Origin: Crambe crambe
Taxonomy: Eukaryota > Porifera > Demospongiae > Poecilosclerida > Crambeidae
DNA: 64,000 nt
Direction: 5' to 3'
Assembly: GCA_963924555.1 (NCBI GenBank)
Contig: OZ004583.1
Location: 1,893,501 to 1,957,500 of the forward strand
A program made the position numbers and the translations under genes. Under the pieces are notes generated by a model. It had not been told where the DNA came from. It saw only the letters and a program-made list of their open reading frames with translations, and ran no database searches. Shown in pieces: positions 48,777 to 61,764 of the stretch; position 1 is the first letter of the stretch, and every line of letters begins with the position of its first letter.

Positions 48777-49175
48777 ATGCTCAGGAAGAAGTGGATGCTG
48801 AAAATGATGAAACAATGGAATACAGGAATATGCTATACATACATGTTCCTCCTGTGCAGCAACAAAGTGGTATCGTGGATATGTGGAGTATTTGCGATAG
48901 CTTTTGCTGTCCATGCAGCACTAGGAGAAAATGTGGGAGAGATTGAATTCCAGCAGGAAGAAATGAGGAGCCATCTTTCTAAATGTTTATGGAAGAAAAC
49001 TTTTTCTCCTTTTCCAAAGTTGGGGGAAAGGGGGCATAGGGATAATTACTTCCCCTGTCGGATTCTGGAGTTGTACTGTGACTGCCTTATGCCAGAGACA
49101 TATGGCAACATGGTTGAATGTGAACATTGTTTTAATTGGTTTCACCAAGACTGTGTAGATTATGACAATATATAG
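48777..49175 (+). pseudogene. Ulp1-type cysteine protease end joined to PHD finger (family 3)
   Basis: The upstream frame reads YIHVPPVQQQSGIVD. After one extra base near 48881 the next frame reads CGVFAIAFAVHAALGEN, then EEMRSHLSKCL. This is the catalytic Gln...Asp-Cys-Gly end of Ulp1/C48 proteases. A PHD finger follows in the same frame (LYCDCLMPE...MVECEHCFNWFHQDC), with its last Cys pair missing. The domain order is the same as in family 1. The upstream His/Asp part of the protease is absent. The frameshift and truncation make it a relic; the family's autonomous parent presumably carries the intact version. Confidence 0.72.
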
Positions 49176-49339
49176 TGAAAATTTTTTGTGCCGTTCATGC
49201 AATCATAGCTAGCTTATCTTCTTATCGTTATTATTGTTATTGTATCAGCTGTGTGAGAATGAACTTTAATGCATTCACAGGGAGTTATTTGCCCCAAGCA
49301 AACATCATTTCGTCCCCCAATCTATGCATGGATGGAATG

Positions 49340-49960
49340 GGAGCTATTTCACGAATGACTCCCTGAAAAATTTATATCCATGGAATACATCCTAGGTACA
49401 AATGACTCCCTGAACTGAGATAAATGGACTCCACATACATGCCAAACTAGCTATAGGAGAGTCATCCTAGGCACGAATGACTCACAATGAAGTGAACTTG
49501 TACATGGAGTGGCACGAATTATACAGCTACACCGGAGTCATAGCCATGGAAAGGGAATTATTTCATCCTAGGCACCAATGACTCCCTGAATTGAGATAGT
49601 TGGACTACATGATTGGAGTCATAATAGCCATGGAAGGGGAGTCATTTCATCCTAGAGGCACCAATGACTTCAGGAGTCATTGGTTCCTAGGATGAAATGA
49701 CTCCCCTTCCATTCAGAATGGTGCAGCCATGGAAGGGGAGTCATTTCATCCTAGGCACCAATGACTCCATGAATTGAGATGACTGGACAGTCATGATAGC
49801 CATGGAAGGGGAGTCAACACATCCTACAGGCATGAATGACTCCCTATCCAATAACTCCCTGAAAATCTTGCCTAATGCCTGGCTATAGGATGAAATGACT
49901 CCCCTTCCATGGCTGTCATGACTCCAACTATGCATGCATGGGGGGAGTCCATCTATCTTG
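49340..49960 (-). repeat. Internal array of family 3, right (inverted)
   Basis: Units of the form CATGGAAGGGGAGTCATTTC / ATCCTAGGCACCAATGACTC, mostly the reverse complement of the left array. A further terminal array of GGGAGTCA / GACCGGGGAGTC motifs spans about 50090-50376. Confidence 0.85.
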
Positions 49961-50626
49961 ATTCAGGGAGTAATTTCTTCCTAGGCACAAAAGATTCCAT
50001 TCACTCAATTTCATAAGCAACTAGGGTATAAATCCTTGACTTATTATGATTTTGCATGCAGCAATGCAATGAACTGGGACTGGTGAGTCTTTTTTCAGGG
50101 GCAGACAAATCAGAAATGACTGGGGAGTCACTCAGACCTAGGCGTGAGTGACCGGGAGTCATCCACGCCTAGTCAAGAGTGCTCGGAACTGGGGAGTCAT
50201 TTTTTCCAGGGGGGAGTCATTATAGACTAGTCAGAAATGACCGGGGAGTCACTCAGACCCAGGCGTGAGTGACCGGGAGTCATCCACGCCTAGGCATGAG
50301 TGACCGGGAGTCATCCACGCCTAGTCAGGAGTGACCGGGGAGTCATCGCCGAGGGGAGTCACCGCTGACTATGACACCGGGATTGGAAACGTAATACTTT
50401 TGAAATTAATTAGGCGCGTTTCGCTATTAACTCGGTAGTGCAGGAAATTAACCCCCTACTCACCGTATAACCAATGGCGCGTAAGGCGCGGACCGGTGTA
50501 GTAGTGAAATGGGGCCCCCCTGGTTTTGGGGCCCCCCATCCCCAAATCACTAGAGATTTAGGGCTGGGGGGGCCCCATACAACTAGGGTTATGGGGACCC
50601 CGTAGTCCCCATATTCCTAGGGCTAT

Positions 50627-51125
50627 AGGGACCAGTCAGTGATATGGGGCCCCCTCAATTTTCCAAGCTTCCTAGCAAAATAAAAGCTTTTGCTATAGGG
50701 ACCAGTCAGTGATATGGGGCTCCCTCAATTTTCCAAGCTTCCTAGCAAAATAAAAGCTATAGGGACCAGTCAGTGATATGGGGCCCCCTCAATTTTCCAA
50801 GCTTCCTAGCAAATAAAAGCTTTTGCTATAGGGACCAGTCAGTGATATGGGGCCCCCTCAATTTTCAAAATAAAAGCTTTTGCTATAGGGACCAGTCAGT
50901 GATATGGGGCTCCCTCAATTTTCCAAGCTTCCTAGCAAAATAAGCTATAGGGACCAGTCAGTGATATGGGGCTCCCCCAATTTTCCAAGCTTCCTAGCAA
51001 AATAAGCTATAGGGACCAGTCAGTGATATGGGGCTCTCTCAATTTTCCAAGCTTCCTAGCAAAATAAAAGCTGTCAGTGATATGGGGCTCCCTCAGTTTT
51101 CCAAGCTTCCTAACAAAATAAAAGC
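50627..51125 (+). repeat. Tandem array in family 4
   Basis: About eight units of 60-75 bp: ctatagggaccagtcagtga, tatggggccccctcaatttt, ccaagcttcctagcaaaata. Units vary by deletion of the aaagcttttg segment. Confidence 0.92.
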
Positions 51126-51224
51126 TTATGGTGTCTGAATATTGTCCTCCCAAAATTTGTCCCAGTGGACAATTTTCACCAGTGAATAATGTCCATAATT
51201 CACTGTCCCCCCTCAGTGAATAAT

Positions 51225-51570
51225 GAAATCCTCAAGGCTGAAGAATTGTTACTGCATGGATGCGAGAGAGAGATTGGTAGTTTTCTCCAGTCTAGCTAGA
51301 CATCTCAGACTACATCTGCTTCTCTACAAATGCAACTAGGGAAGCATTGAACAACAAACTGGAGTACAAGTTTAATCGCACCATCGTGGGCCGCCACTTC
51401 TATTTCAGCAGAATATCATGGCTGTGGAACTCAATGCCTCAAGTGAATCTTGAAAAGTCATTCAACTTTTACAGTTTTCATGGCACATTTCATGAACAAC
51501 TTTAATCAAGCCAGGCTATGTACATATCATATATGCTGTCCTTGCTCAACATGCCATTTAACCTACTACA
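51225..51570 (+). pseudogene. LINE ORF2 3' fragment
   Basis: Reads (with frame changes) YKFNRTIVGRHFYFSRISWL, then WNSMPQVNLEKSFNFY, then NNFNQARLCTYHICCPCSTC. This is the characteristic end of CR1/L2/jockey-like ORF2 proteins. The same sequence recurs on the minus strand at 63244-63817. Confidence 0.7.
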
Positions 51571-52496
51571 GTCACTACAAATTTTTATTTTTATACTATA
51601 GTTCTCTAAGTTACAACCTTTGTACATACACTTTATTTTATTTCCAGCTTCACCAGCACGTGGTGTTAGTCTGGCAACATGTTTCACTATGCTTTAGTTC
51701 TGTAGCACCAAACTCTTTATCAAAAAAATCACCTTGGAAGAAGCATGGAAGAAGCGTGGTAAAACTCTAGCTATATGTCACGTGCTAGATGAGAAAATGT
51801 CATCTTGGTCCACAATTAACTGGATAGTTCTACCACAAAATAGCTATCTAGCTAGGTGAGGTTCCTTATTTTCTACTCAGTAAGCTGTGTCACATAACAC
51901 TAGAAAAGTATCTCAGTCTGTATGGTCAACGTCACAGAGTCTATGAAGCAAGTCAGAAAATTCACACTCGATCGTGGTTATAATACTCCAACTGACTCTA
52001 ACACACCATTAGAATGCTGTATAGCTATGAGGAATCTATATAGAAACTATGTATCTTTGCCTCTTGTATGCAATGCATACCAGCTAGCCCAAGTCAATGG
52101 CGCCTACCTCACATGGTTAGCCCCCTGAAACTCATGGCAGCTAGCTATGCATGCCTAGATGAACAGGGCAGGCACGCATGAACCTAGTGTCTCTAGGGGC
52201 TAACTCCAAGAACCTCTGCCCACCAAATCAACACATCAGCCTAGCGCCTATAGCAATTTTTATATGCTGCAGTTTTGTGGATCTTCCTCCTCCTCATTCT
52301 TAGACTGCTTGTCATAGCCATCAGGATACACTCCACCTGTCAAGTACTCTTTTGATGGCTGTGTAGGAATACTGACATAGCTAGCTGCTATTCCCAGCTG
52401 ATTGCCAGCACGCGTGCGTGGGCCCCATTTCACTGGGGGAGCCCCAAAATACTAGCGCTTTGAGGCCCCCCTGGGGGCCCCATTTCACTAGTGATA
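51571..52496. other. Unassigned interior of family 4 element
   Basis: AT-rich DNA after the LINE fragment. Several 60-100 codon open frames have no recognisable features, and no host gene is seen. Confidence 0.5.
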
Positions 52497-52921
52497 TACG
52501 GCCGGGGGGCCCCATATCACGGGGGGCCCCATATCGCTCCTACACCGGCAGCAGGACTTGCAGCAAGCTAGAGAACTGGATTCGTGATGCTAAAGTCCCT
52601 GTGTACAGTAGGTATGATAGCATGATAGCTATAGGCTAGCTATAATTAGCCTAATAGCTAAGTAACCGCCTGACTTGTTCAAGGTATGTTCAAGGACTGT
52701 GGTTTTTATACTGTCAGCGTTTTTGAGAGTCTTGTTGGGTTTCAAACACATGTATCTATGTTTAAATTTGCTGTATGATTGAATTAGTGCAATACAAGGG
52801 TTACTTTCTTTCCAAACCTCTGAGCTTATTATTATTATTTCTAGCTAGCTAGATATTGTGCTAAAATTAGAATGCAATACAAGCTAGGTACCTAATAGTA
52901 AATAATTTAATCTTATAGATC

Positions 52922-53623
52922 ATGGCAGCCAGTACCCCAATGATTGAAAGGGTCATTAAAGCAGCTGGGAAGAATGAAATAATGTCCCTTTTAATTGCAA
53001 GTAGCAACAAAAAAGTTGTGGACAAATTATTTTGTGAATTAATTTCTGCTATCAAGACATGTGTAATGGAGTTGGGAAGAGTAAGTATGGCACATGCAAG
53101 AGAAAGGGCTATAAAAAAATTTCATCAGCTCAGACTGAACACGCTACCTGAAATATGGAACAAAAGCTTAGCTGAGCTTGAAATTACAAGCACTCCAGTG
53201 TTACTTCAATCAATTAACAGACTAATTTTTAATGAAATCCTAACTGAACATTTTTCCAATGACAGCTGTTTCCTCTTTTTTCGTGCTCTTGAGCTTAAAG
53301 TACAAGAGTGTCTTCCTCATCATCTAAAAGGTGGAACCATGTCAAAGGAGCAACTTTTCACCCTCATCATGGATGATGAAGATGTCAATTTTCTCTGGTC
53401 AATGCTTTCCATAAACATCGATTCCAAGTATTCTGATGATCTTTTACGCACAATAGTGGAAAAGTGGGTCACTCTTAGAGGATTCACCATAACATCTTCT
53501 TGGTTACAAGAATATAAGGATATTAAAGCAAAGCAAGTAAGTAAGAAAAAAGCATTGAGAAAGGAATTAGCCAAAAAAAAGTCCAAGAAAGGATCAACAG
53601 ACTTGGACTCCAGTGATGATTAA
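52922..53623 (+). CDS. Unknown 233-residue protein in the P element
   Basis: An intact ORF inside the P-superfamily transposon, convergent with the transposase (stop codons 47 bp apart). It is preceded by a good 3' splice site (atcttatag at 52911-52919), so it may have upstream exons. The product is largely helical-looking, with a Lys-rich C-terminus (KKKALRKELAKKKSKKG) ending in acidic DLDSSDD. No domain was recognised. P elements of insects encode only transposase, so this could be a passenger gene, an accessory protein of this P lineage, or an older resident sequence. It has no internal stops, which argues against long neutral decay. Confidence 0.6.
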   Translation: MAASTPMIERVIKAAGKNEIMSLLIASSNKKVVDKLFCELISAIKTCVMELGRVSMAHARERAIKKFHQLRLNTLPEIWNKSLAELEITSTPVLLQSINRLIFNEILTEHFSNDSCFLFFRALELKVQECLPHHLKGGTMSKEQLFTLIMDDEDVNFLWSMLSINIDSKYSDDLLRTIVEKWVTLRGFTITSSWLQEYKDIKAKQVSKKKALRKELAKKKSKKGSTDLDSSDD

Positions 53624-53669
53624 CAAAATATGTATTGTAGCTAGCTATATCAGTCATTCATTATCTTGA

Positions 53670-56401
<2,732 letters not shown>

Positions 56402-57120
56402 TCTGCATGCATGTTACAGTACCATGTCAGCTAGTGCTACACTTTGTGATATATATTCATCGCAAAGTGTATAGCTATTAATTTGGTTTGGGAATGTGGG
56501 ACTCAAATGCCTTAAGCTATAGAGCTATAGTGTAGCTAGCTGTAACTTTATCCCTGCATAAGTCGGATGCTAAACAGCTTGCATTCAGCAAAATAGCACA
56601 TTTAGTCACTTTAATAGGTAAGCAATTGCTACTAATCAGAAAACAAGTCCTATCCTTTAACACACAGTTGCTTATGGTACACAAAATTGAGCCTTTGAAT
56701 TATAAAGATGAGGGCAGTAGATATAAACTATTCATTATTTAATTCTAGTGACAATGGATTTAGTTGCACATTTGGTAGCTTTACATTATCCACTATATGC
56801 TAACTCTGCATTATATAGCACTTACTTGCAAATGGTACACAAGATCGATTCAGGCAAGGAGCTGAGAGTGTTTTTTATAAATTTCTCCCCTAAAGAGGTT
56901 TGAACGAATTCTGTTTGGGCTAAACTGCAGTACCGTTCTCGCGGCTTGTTTTACAATAGTCGCAAAGATTTTCGGATATGTTTGCGGTCCTTTATACTCG
57001 GGAAGACAGTAACTCATGCGCGTAACTAAGGTGAAACGAGCCTGTACTTCAATGATTTTATACTAGCCCTACGGGCGCACGTGACCCCGTTTACAATCCC
57101 GGTACAGCTCATATATCTAT
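56402..57120 (-). other. 5' flank of the P transposase and right end of the P element
   Basis: Presumed transposase promoter and subterminal region. AT-rich, with the inverted terminal repeat at about 57088-57120. No other gene is seen. Confidence 0.6.
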
Positions 57121-57258
57121 GGTTTAATAGTGGACATACTGATGCTGAGATCATGTGTGTGGTGTTCCAGAAAGTCTACTATCGGAGAAGGGACCCAATC
57201 AGCTATCCTACATGTATGCAGTCTTCTTGGAATTACGAAATTGAATACTACAGCATAC

Positions 57259-57478
57259 TGCGGTAACTTTGGAACAATTTATGAGCATGCTCAGTATTGT
57301 GTTTTGTCCAGCTAGCGCATTGCGCTATAGCTCTTAGCTCTAGCTTATTTAAGCTATGTATCACTTCCAGTCACTGGCTGGTTTGATCTGATTTTTGTCG
57401 ATAGTTTATAGCTACTGTCAGCTGAATAATAAGAAGTTATTGCTAATTAACATTATGATACTATTGGAGAACATCACA
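57259..57478 (+). repeat. Left LTR
   Basis: 220 bp, TG...CA. Starts TGCGGTAACTTTGG and ends GAGAACATCACA. Contains TTATTTAAGC near 57345, a possible core promoter. Two bases later comes TGGCGACGAGACGGG (57481-57495), at the primer-binding-site position; the matching tRNA was not assigned. Confidence 0.93.
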
Positions 57479-57500
57479 TCTGGCGACGAGACGGGATCTG

Positions 57501-60500
57501 ATGGCTCACACAAGAGTACCGATCTACTGTCAGCTGACGGCATTCGACCCAGAAGCTGAGAACATCTCCACTTATCTGGAGAGAGTGTCTTTGTACTTGG
57601 CGGAAAATGATATCGGAGATGGCAAGAAGGTTTCTGTGTTGCTGACAGAGATAGGTACCAAGAACTACGGTATCATCAGAAGCCTTGTAGCTCCAGCTTT
57701 ACCGCAGGACAAGACTTTCGCGGATCTTGTGACTGTGCTGACAGATCATTTCCAGCCCAAACCCTTGATAATTGCCGAACGTTTTCGTTTCTACCAAAGG
57801 AACCAAGGGCCTACTGAATCGGTGCTAGACTATGTGGCAGAATTACGACGACTCGCCATTACCTGTGATTTTGGCACTTTTCTGGACCAGGCGCTCCGAG
57901 ATAAATTTGTCTGTGGGCTCAAGTCGGAACAAACCCAGAAGAGCTTGTTAGCTGAAGAAGGACTGACCCTGGCTAAGGCTGTAGAGAAAGCTCAAGCTAA
58001 GGAGACTGCTGCTAGAGATGCCCGAAACTTGAAAGGCCAAGGTCCGACCACAATGTCTGGAGTTTTGCAGCTGTCAACCACAAATACTATGAAAGGCTCC
58101 GCCCAAGTCAAAGGGAAGCCTTGTTTTAGATGTGGCAGGAAGGGCCATGAAGGCAAGGACTGTAAATTCAAATCAGCTACTTGCCATAAATGTGGCAAGG
58201 TTGGCCACATTGCCCCTACTTGCCGGAGCAAGAAATCAGCTGGTCGAGGTCACAATGATGTCCGCTATCTCGAATCTACTCAGAGTGAACCGGAGGATCT
58301 GGGAACTTTCTCGATTGGAGGAAATTCTTCTCACCCGATCCGAATTGAACTTCGAATTTCAGGGAAGCCGTTGACCATGGAGTTAGACACTGGTGCTGCC
58401 ATGTCCCTCCTCCCTGAGGGAGTGTTTAGGAAGATGTTTCCTAATGCCAAGTTACGTAAGTCCAACATGGTACTACGTACGTATACTGGAGAAGCCATGG
58501 CTGTGATTGGGACATATCCTGTGTTGGTGCAGTACGAACAGCAGTTGCCTCGGGAGCTAGACCTGACTATAGTTCGAGGTGAGGGACCTGCTCTCTTAGG
58601 TCGAAATTGGCTCAAGCATATCACACTTAATTGGGCATCTATTGGATCACTATCTCATGAGCAGGCCTTGCAGGATGTTCTGGACAAGAACAAAGACGTA
58701 TTTGCAGATGATCTTGGAACTATTCAACCTTTCACTGCAAAGCTATCTGTGTCCTCAGGAGCTCGACCAAAGTTCTGTAGGGCTAGGCCCGTGCCCTATG
58801 CTCTGAGAAGTGCTGTGGAAGAAGAATTGGATCGTCTCGAAGCACAAGGAGTCATCGAGAAGATTGACCACAGTGAGTGGGCAGCACCAATCGTGGCAGT
58901 CCCTAAGAAGGACGGCCAAGTCAGAATTTGCGGGGATTACAAAGTTACCGTCAATCCTGTGTTAGAGGTTGATCAGTATCCCCTACCCAAGCCGGAGGAC
59001 TTGTTTGCTACCCTTGCTGGGGGACAACAGTTCACCACACTGGACTTGTCCCATGCATATAACCAACTCGTTCTTGAGGAGCAATCCCGACATTTGGTCA
59101 CCATTAATACCCATCGAGGACTCTATCGTTATCGCAGACTGCCATTTGGAATTGCCTTAGCGCCCGCTGTGTTCCAAAAGACGATGAACACTCTGTTGCA
59201 GGGCCTAGGTAAGGTGACTTGTTATCTTGATGATATCCTGATTACAGGTGCTACCCCTGCGGAACACCTCGCCCACCTTAAGGAGGTGCTATGTCGGTTG
59301 AGGGAGCATGGTGTGCGGCTACGAAGAGACAAGTGCCGATTTTTAGAAGCCAGTGTTGAATATCTCAGACATCGTGTGGATCGAGAAGGGTTGCACGCCA
59401 CCAATGACAAACTCCGTGCCATAGCAGAAGCACCCCCACCACGGAATGTGCAGGAGTTGCGGTCATTTTTGGGGCTTTTAAACTATTATGGCCGGTTTAT
59501 ACCCAATTTGGCATCATTGCTCCACCCCTTACACAAGCTGTTGTGCAAGGGTTGTCCATGGAAGTGGTCCTCGGGTTGCCAGAAAGCCTTTAGCCAAGCC
59601 AAGGAAGCCTTGACATCCTCCAAGGTTTTGATACACTATAATCCTAATCTTCCTCTTAAACTTGCAGGTGATGCCTCCGCTTACGGAGTGGGAGCAGTGA
59701 TCTCACATCTAATGGAGGATGGCTCAGAACGCCCGATCGCTTTTGCTTCCCGAACCCTGTCAAGCAGTGAGCGTAATTATGCTCAGGTGGAGAAGGAAGC
59801 CTTATCATTGGTCTTTGGTGTTAAAAAGTTCCACGCCTATTTGTATGGGAGACAGTTTACTCTCACAACTGACCACAAACCACTTACAACCATCTTGGGT
59901 CCAAAGCAGGGCATCCCTACCCTTGCTGCAGCTCGCCTACAACGTTGGGCACTGATACTATCTGCCTATACATACCATATAGAGTTCCGTCCCACTGGTC
60001 AGCATGCCAACGCTGATGGGTTGTCACGCCTGCCACTGCAGGAAGTCACTCGAGAAGGTGCTTCGTCAGAACCGTCTGTCTTCAATATATCTCAGTTAGA
60101 GAGTTTACCTGTGACAGTGAAACAACTTCAAGCAGCTACTCGTACAGACAATATCCTGAGCAAAGTCCTTCGTTTTACGAGGGGAGGATGGCCGAAGAAA
60201 TTTGATGCGTTACTACGCCCCTACTGGTTACACAGACAAGAATTCACGGTGGAACAAGATTGTGTGCTCTGGGGAGTACGCACAGTTATTCCAGGGAAAC
60301 TTCAGCAGAAGCTGTTAGAAGAACTCCATAGAGACCACCCTGGCATCAGCCAGATGAAGGCCGTTGCACGTGGATACCTGTGGTGGCCGGGTCTGGATAA
60401 GTCAATCCAAGACTTGGTGAAGAGCTGTCAGTCGTGTCAGGCCGTGAAACATGCACCTGCCGTGGCCCCGATGTATCCATGGTCCTGGCCTGCGAAACCA

Positions 60501-61514
60501 TGGCAGCGGGTGCATCTTGACTTTGCCAGTCCCTTCCAAGGGGTCATGCTGCTCGTTGCTGTCGACGCCCACTCAAAGTGGCCGGAGGTTGAGATTATGC
60601 ACAGTACAACGGCTGCCAAAACCATTGATGTTCTCAGGAAGATGTTCGCTACTTTCGGATTGCCTGAGCAACTGGTCACTGACAATGGGCCACAGTTCCT
60701 GTCTGAGGAATTTGCATTGTTTTCAAAGCTGAATGGTATCAGACATATCAGGAGTGCCCCCTACCACCCAGCCACCAATGGCTTAGCGGAACGGTTTGTG
60801 CAGTCGGTGAAGTTGGCTCTCAAGGCCAGTGTTAATAGTGGAAAGTCACTCTCTGAAAGATTGCTCAGCTACTTACTCACCTATCGCAGTTCGCCTCATG
60901 CAACAACTGGGGTTTCCCCCTGTTCGCTGTTTCTTCATCGTCCCCTTCGCACTCGACTTGATCTGCTTCGTCCGAATCTGGAAGCCTGTGTTGTGGAAAA
61001 GCAGGCACAGCAGAAAGCTGTTCACGACCGGAGAGCTCAATGTCGAGAGTTCCTTGTAGGACAGAGTGTCATGGTTCGGAATTTCCGTCCTGGACAAGAC
61101 TGGGTGCCAGCAATTGTTGTTGAGAGACTGGGACCTGTTTCATATTTGGTGGAAACAGCTGATCATCAGATGTGGCGGAGACATCTGGACCACTTGAAAG
61201 AGTTTCGTGGGTTGCCTAACTCTGTCCAGAGTGGCTCTGACAGAGAGGTTGCTGTTGACGATGAAGACCCCTTACCCGCTTCTTCAGAACCTACTACAGG
61301 GGATTTCCCTGATGAGCCACATGCAGAGGATCCACCTCCAGAAGTTGATGTACCTATCAGTGATCCTCCACCGACCCCTTCAGGATCTCATGCTGAGCCT
61401 CCTGACCCTGGCACACGACCCTCATCCTCCGCTGCTATAGAGTTGGAGAACACTGAACCACCACCTCCACGTTACCCTACCCGAATTAGGCACCCTCCTG
61501 AACGGTACCAGTGA
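57501..61514 (+). CDS. Gag-Pol polyprotein of Ty3/gypsy retrotransposon
   Basis: A single 1,337-codon ORF starting 22 bp after the LTR. Gag occupies about residues 1-260 and ends in two CCHC knuckles (CFRCGRKGHEGKDC, CHKCGKVGHIAPTC, about 208-245). An aspartic protease follows with LDTGA at about 296. The reverse transcriptase has YLDD at about 575, and RNase H has GDASAYGVGAV and TTDHKPL. The integrase has an H2C2 finger (HPGISQMKA...CQSCQ, near 945-985), LDFA, VTDNGPQF (about 1060) and the ERF with catalytic Glu. A GPY-like region (LGPVSYLVE) and a Pro/Glu-rich tail end it. All catalytic motifs look intact. Having gag and pol in one frame without a shift is unusual but known for some lineages. 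Confidence 0.95.
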   Translation: MAHTRVPIYCQLTAFDPEAENISTYLERVSLYLAENDIGDGKKVSVLLTEIGTKNYGIIRSLVAPALPQDKTFADLVTVLTDHFQPKPLIIAERFRFYQRNQGPTESVLDYVAELRRLAITCDFGTFLDQALRDKFVCGLKSEQTQKSLLAEEGLTLAKAVEKAQAKETAARDARNLKGQGPTTMSGVLQLSTTNTMKGSAQVKGKPCFRCGRKGHEGKDCKFKSATCHKCGKVGHIAPTCRSKKSAGRGHNDVRYLESTQSEPEDLGTFSIGGNSSHPIRIELRISGKPLTMELDTGAAMSLLPEGVFRKMFPNAKLRKSNMVLRTYTGEAMAVIGTYPVLVQYEQQLPRELDLTIVRGEGPALLGRNWLKHITLNWASIGSLSHEQALQDVLDKNKDVFADDLGTIQPFTAKLSVSSGARPKFCRARPVPYALRSAVEEELDRLEAQGVIEKIDHSEWAAPIVAVPKKDGQVRICGDYKVTVNPVLEVDQYPLPKPEDLFATLAGGQQFTTLDLSHAYNQLVLEEQSRHLVTINTHRGLYRYRRLPFGIALAPAVFQKTMNTLLQGLGKVTCYLDDILITGATPAEHLAHLKEVLCRLREHGVRLRRDKCRFLEASVEYLRHRVDREGLHATNDKLRAIAEAPPPRNVQELRSFLGLLNYYGRFIPNLASLLHPLHKLLCKGCPWKWSSGCQKAFSQAKEALTSSKVLIHYNPNLPLKLAGDASAYGVGAVISHLMEDGSERPIAFASRTLSSSERNYAQVEKEALSLVFGVKKFHAYLYGRQFTLTTDHKPLTTILGPKQGIPTLAAARLQRWALILSAYTYHIEFRPTGQHANADGLSRLPLQEVTREGASSEPSVFNISQLESLPVTVKQLQAATRTDNILSKVLRFTRGGWPKKFDALLRPYWLHRQEFTVEQDCVLWGVRTVIPGKLQQKLLEELHRDHPGISQMKAVARGYLWWPGLDKSIQDLVKSCQSCQAVKHAPAVAPMYPWSWPAKPWQRVHLDFASPFQGVMLLVAVDAHSKWPEVEIMHSTTAAKTIDVLRKMFATFGLPEQLVTDNGPQFLSEEFALFSKLNGIRHIRSAPYHPATNGLAERFVQSVKLALKASVNSGKSLSERLLSYLLTYRSSPHATTGVSPCSLFLHRPLRTRLDLLRPNLEACVVEKQAQQKAVHDRRAQCREFLVGQSVMVRNFRPGQDWVPAIVVERLGPVSYLVETADHQMWRRHLDHLKEFRGLPNSVQSGSDREVAVDDEDPLPASSEPTTGDFPDEPHAEDPPPEVDVPISDPPPTPSGSHAEPPDPGTRPSSSAAIELENTEPPPPRYPTRIRHPPERYQ

Positions 61515-61531
61515 GTGTGACTTGTATGCTT

Positions 61532-61543
61532 AGTAGGGAGGAG
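61532..61543 (+). promoter_or_regulatory. Polypurine tract
   Basis: Purine-rich agtagggaggag directly before the right LTR, the expected plus-strand primer. Confidence 0.85.
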
Positions 61544-61759
61544 TGTGGTAACTTTGGAACAATTTATGAGCATGCTCAGTATTGTGTTTTGTCCAGCTAG
61601 CGCATTGCGCTATAGCTCTTAGCTCTAGCTTATTTAAGCTATGTATCACTTCCAGTCACTGGCTGGTTTGATCTGATTTTTGTCAATAGTTTATACTGTC
61701 AGCTGAATAATAAGAAGTTATTGCTAATTAACATTGTGATACTATTGGAGAACATCACA
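61544..61759 (+). repeat. Right LTR
   Basis: 216 bp, starting TGTGGTAACTTTGG and ending GAGAACATCACA. Compared with the left copy it lacks 4 bp (agct in tatagctactg) and has a few substitutions. Confidence 0.93.
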
Positions 61760-61764
61760 CATAC

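Larger units (their letters stand above)
47438..50376 (+). mobile_element. Ginger1-like transposon, family 3 (GACTCCC type)
   Basis: 2,939 bp, starting TGTCAAAGTCACGGATGACT and ending AGTCACCGCTGACTATGACA, flanked by CCGG (47434-47437 and 50377-50380). Joining the flanks restores the P-element terminus GTACCGGGATTGGAAAC, which proves the borders. It carries GACTCCC/GGGAGTC arrays at both ends and inside, plus Ulp1 and PHD remnants. No integrase is seen, so it is non-autonomous. Confidence 0.87.
50497..52544. mobile_element. Ginger1-like non-autonomous element, family 4 (GGGGCCCC type)
   Basis: 2,048 bp, starting TGTAGTAGTGAAATGGGGCC and ending GGCCCCATATCGCTCCTACA, flanked by CCGG on both sides (50493-50496 and 52545-52548). 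Subterminal GGGGCCCC/GGGCCCCATATCAC motifs are frequent. No protein of its own is seen. It holds a tandem array and a LINE 3' fragment. It is classed as Ginger1-like from its TGTNR ends, the CCGG duplication shared with family 3, and the same style of array. Confidence 0.7.
57259..61759 (+). mobile_element. Ty3/gypsy LTR retrotransposon, apparently intact
   Basis: LTRs at 57259-57478 and 61544-61759, flanked by the 5-bp duplication CATAC (57254-57258 and 61760-61764). It interrupts the integrase remnant of Ginger1-like copy B; copy A shows the empty site. The two LTRs differ by about three substitutions and one 4-bp indel, so the insertion is young. One continuous gag-pol ORF with no stops lies between them. 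Confidence 0.95.

Noticed and set aside
57130..57315. 61-codon ORF spanning the gypsy LTR border
   Set aside because: It fuses integrase remnant with LTR sequence; the junction is an insertion boundary.
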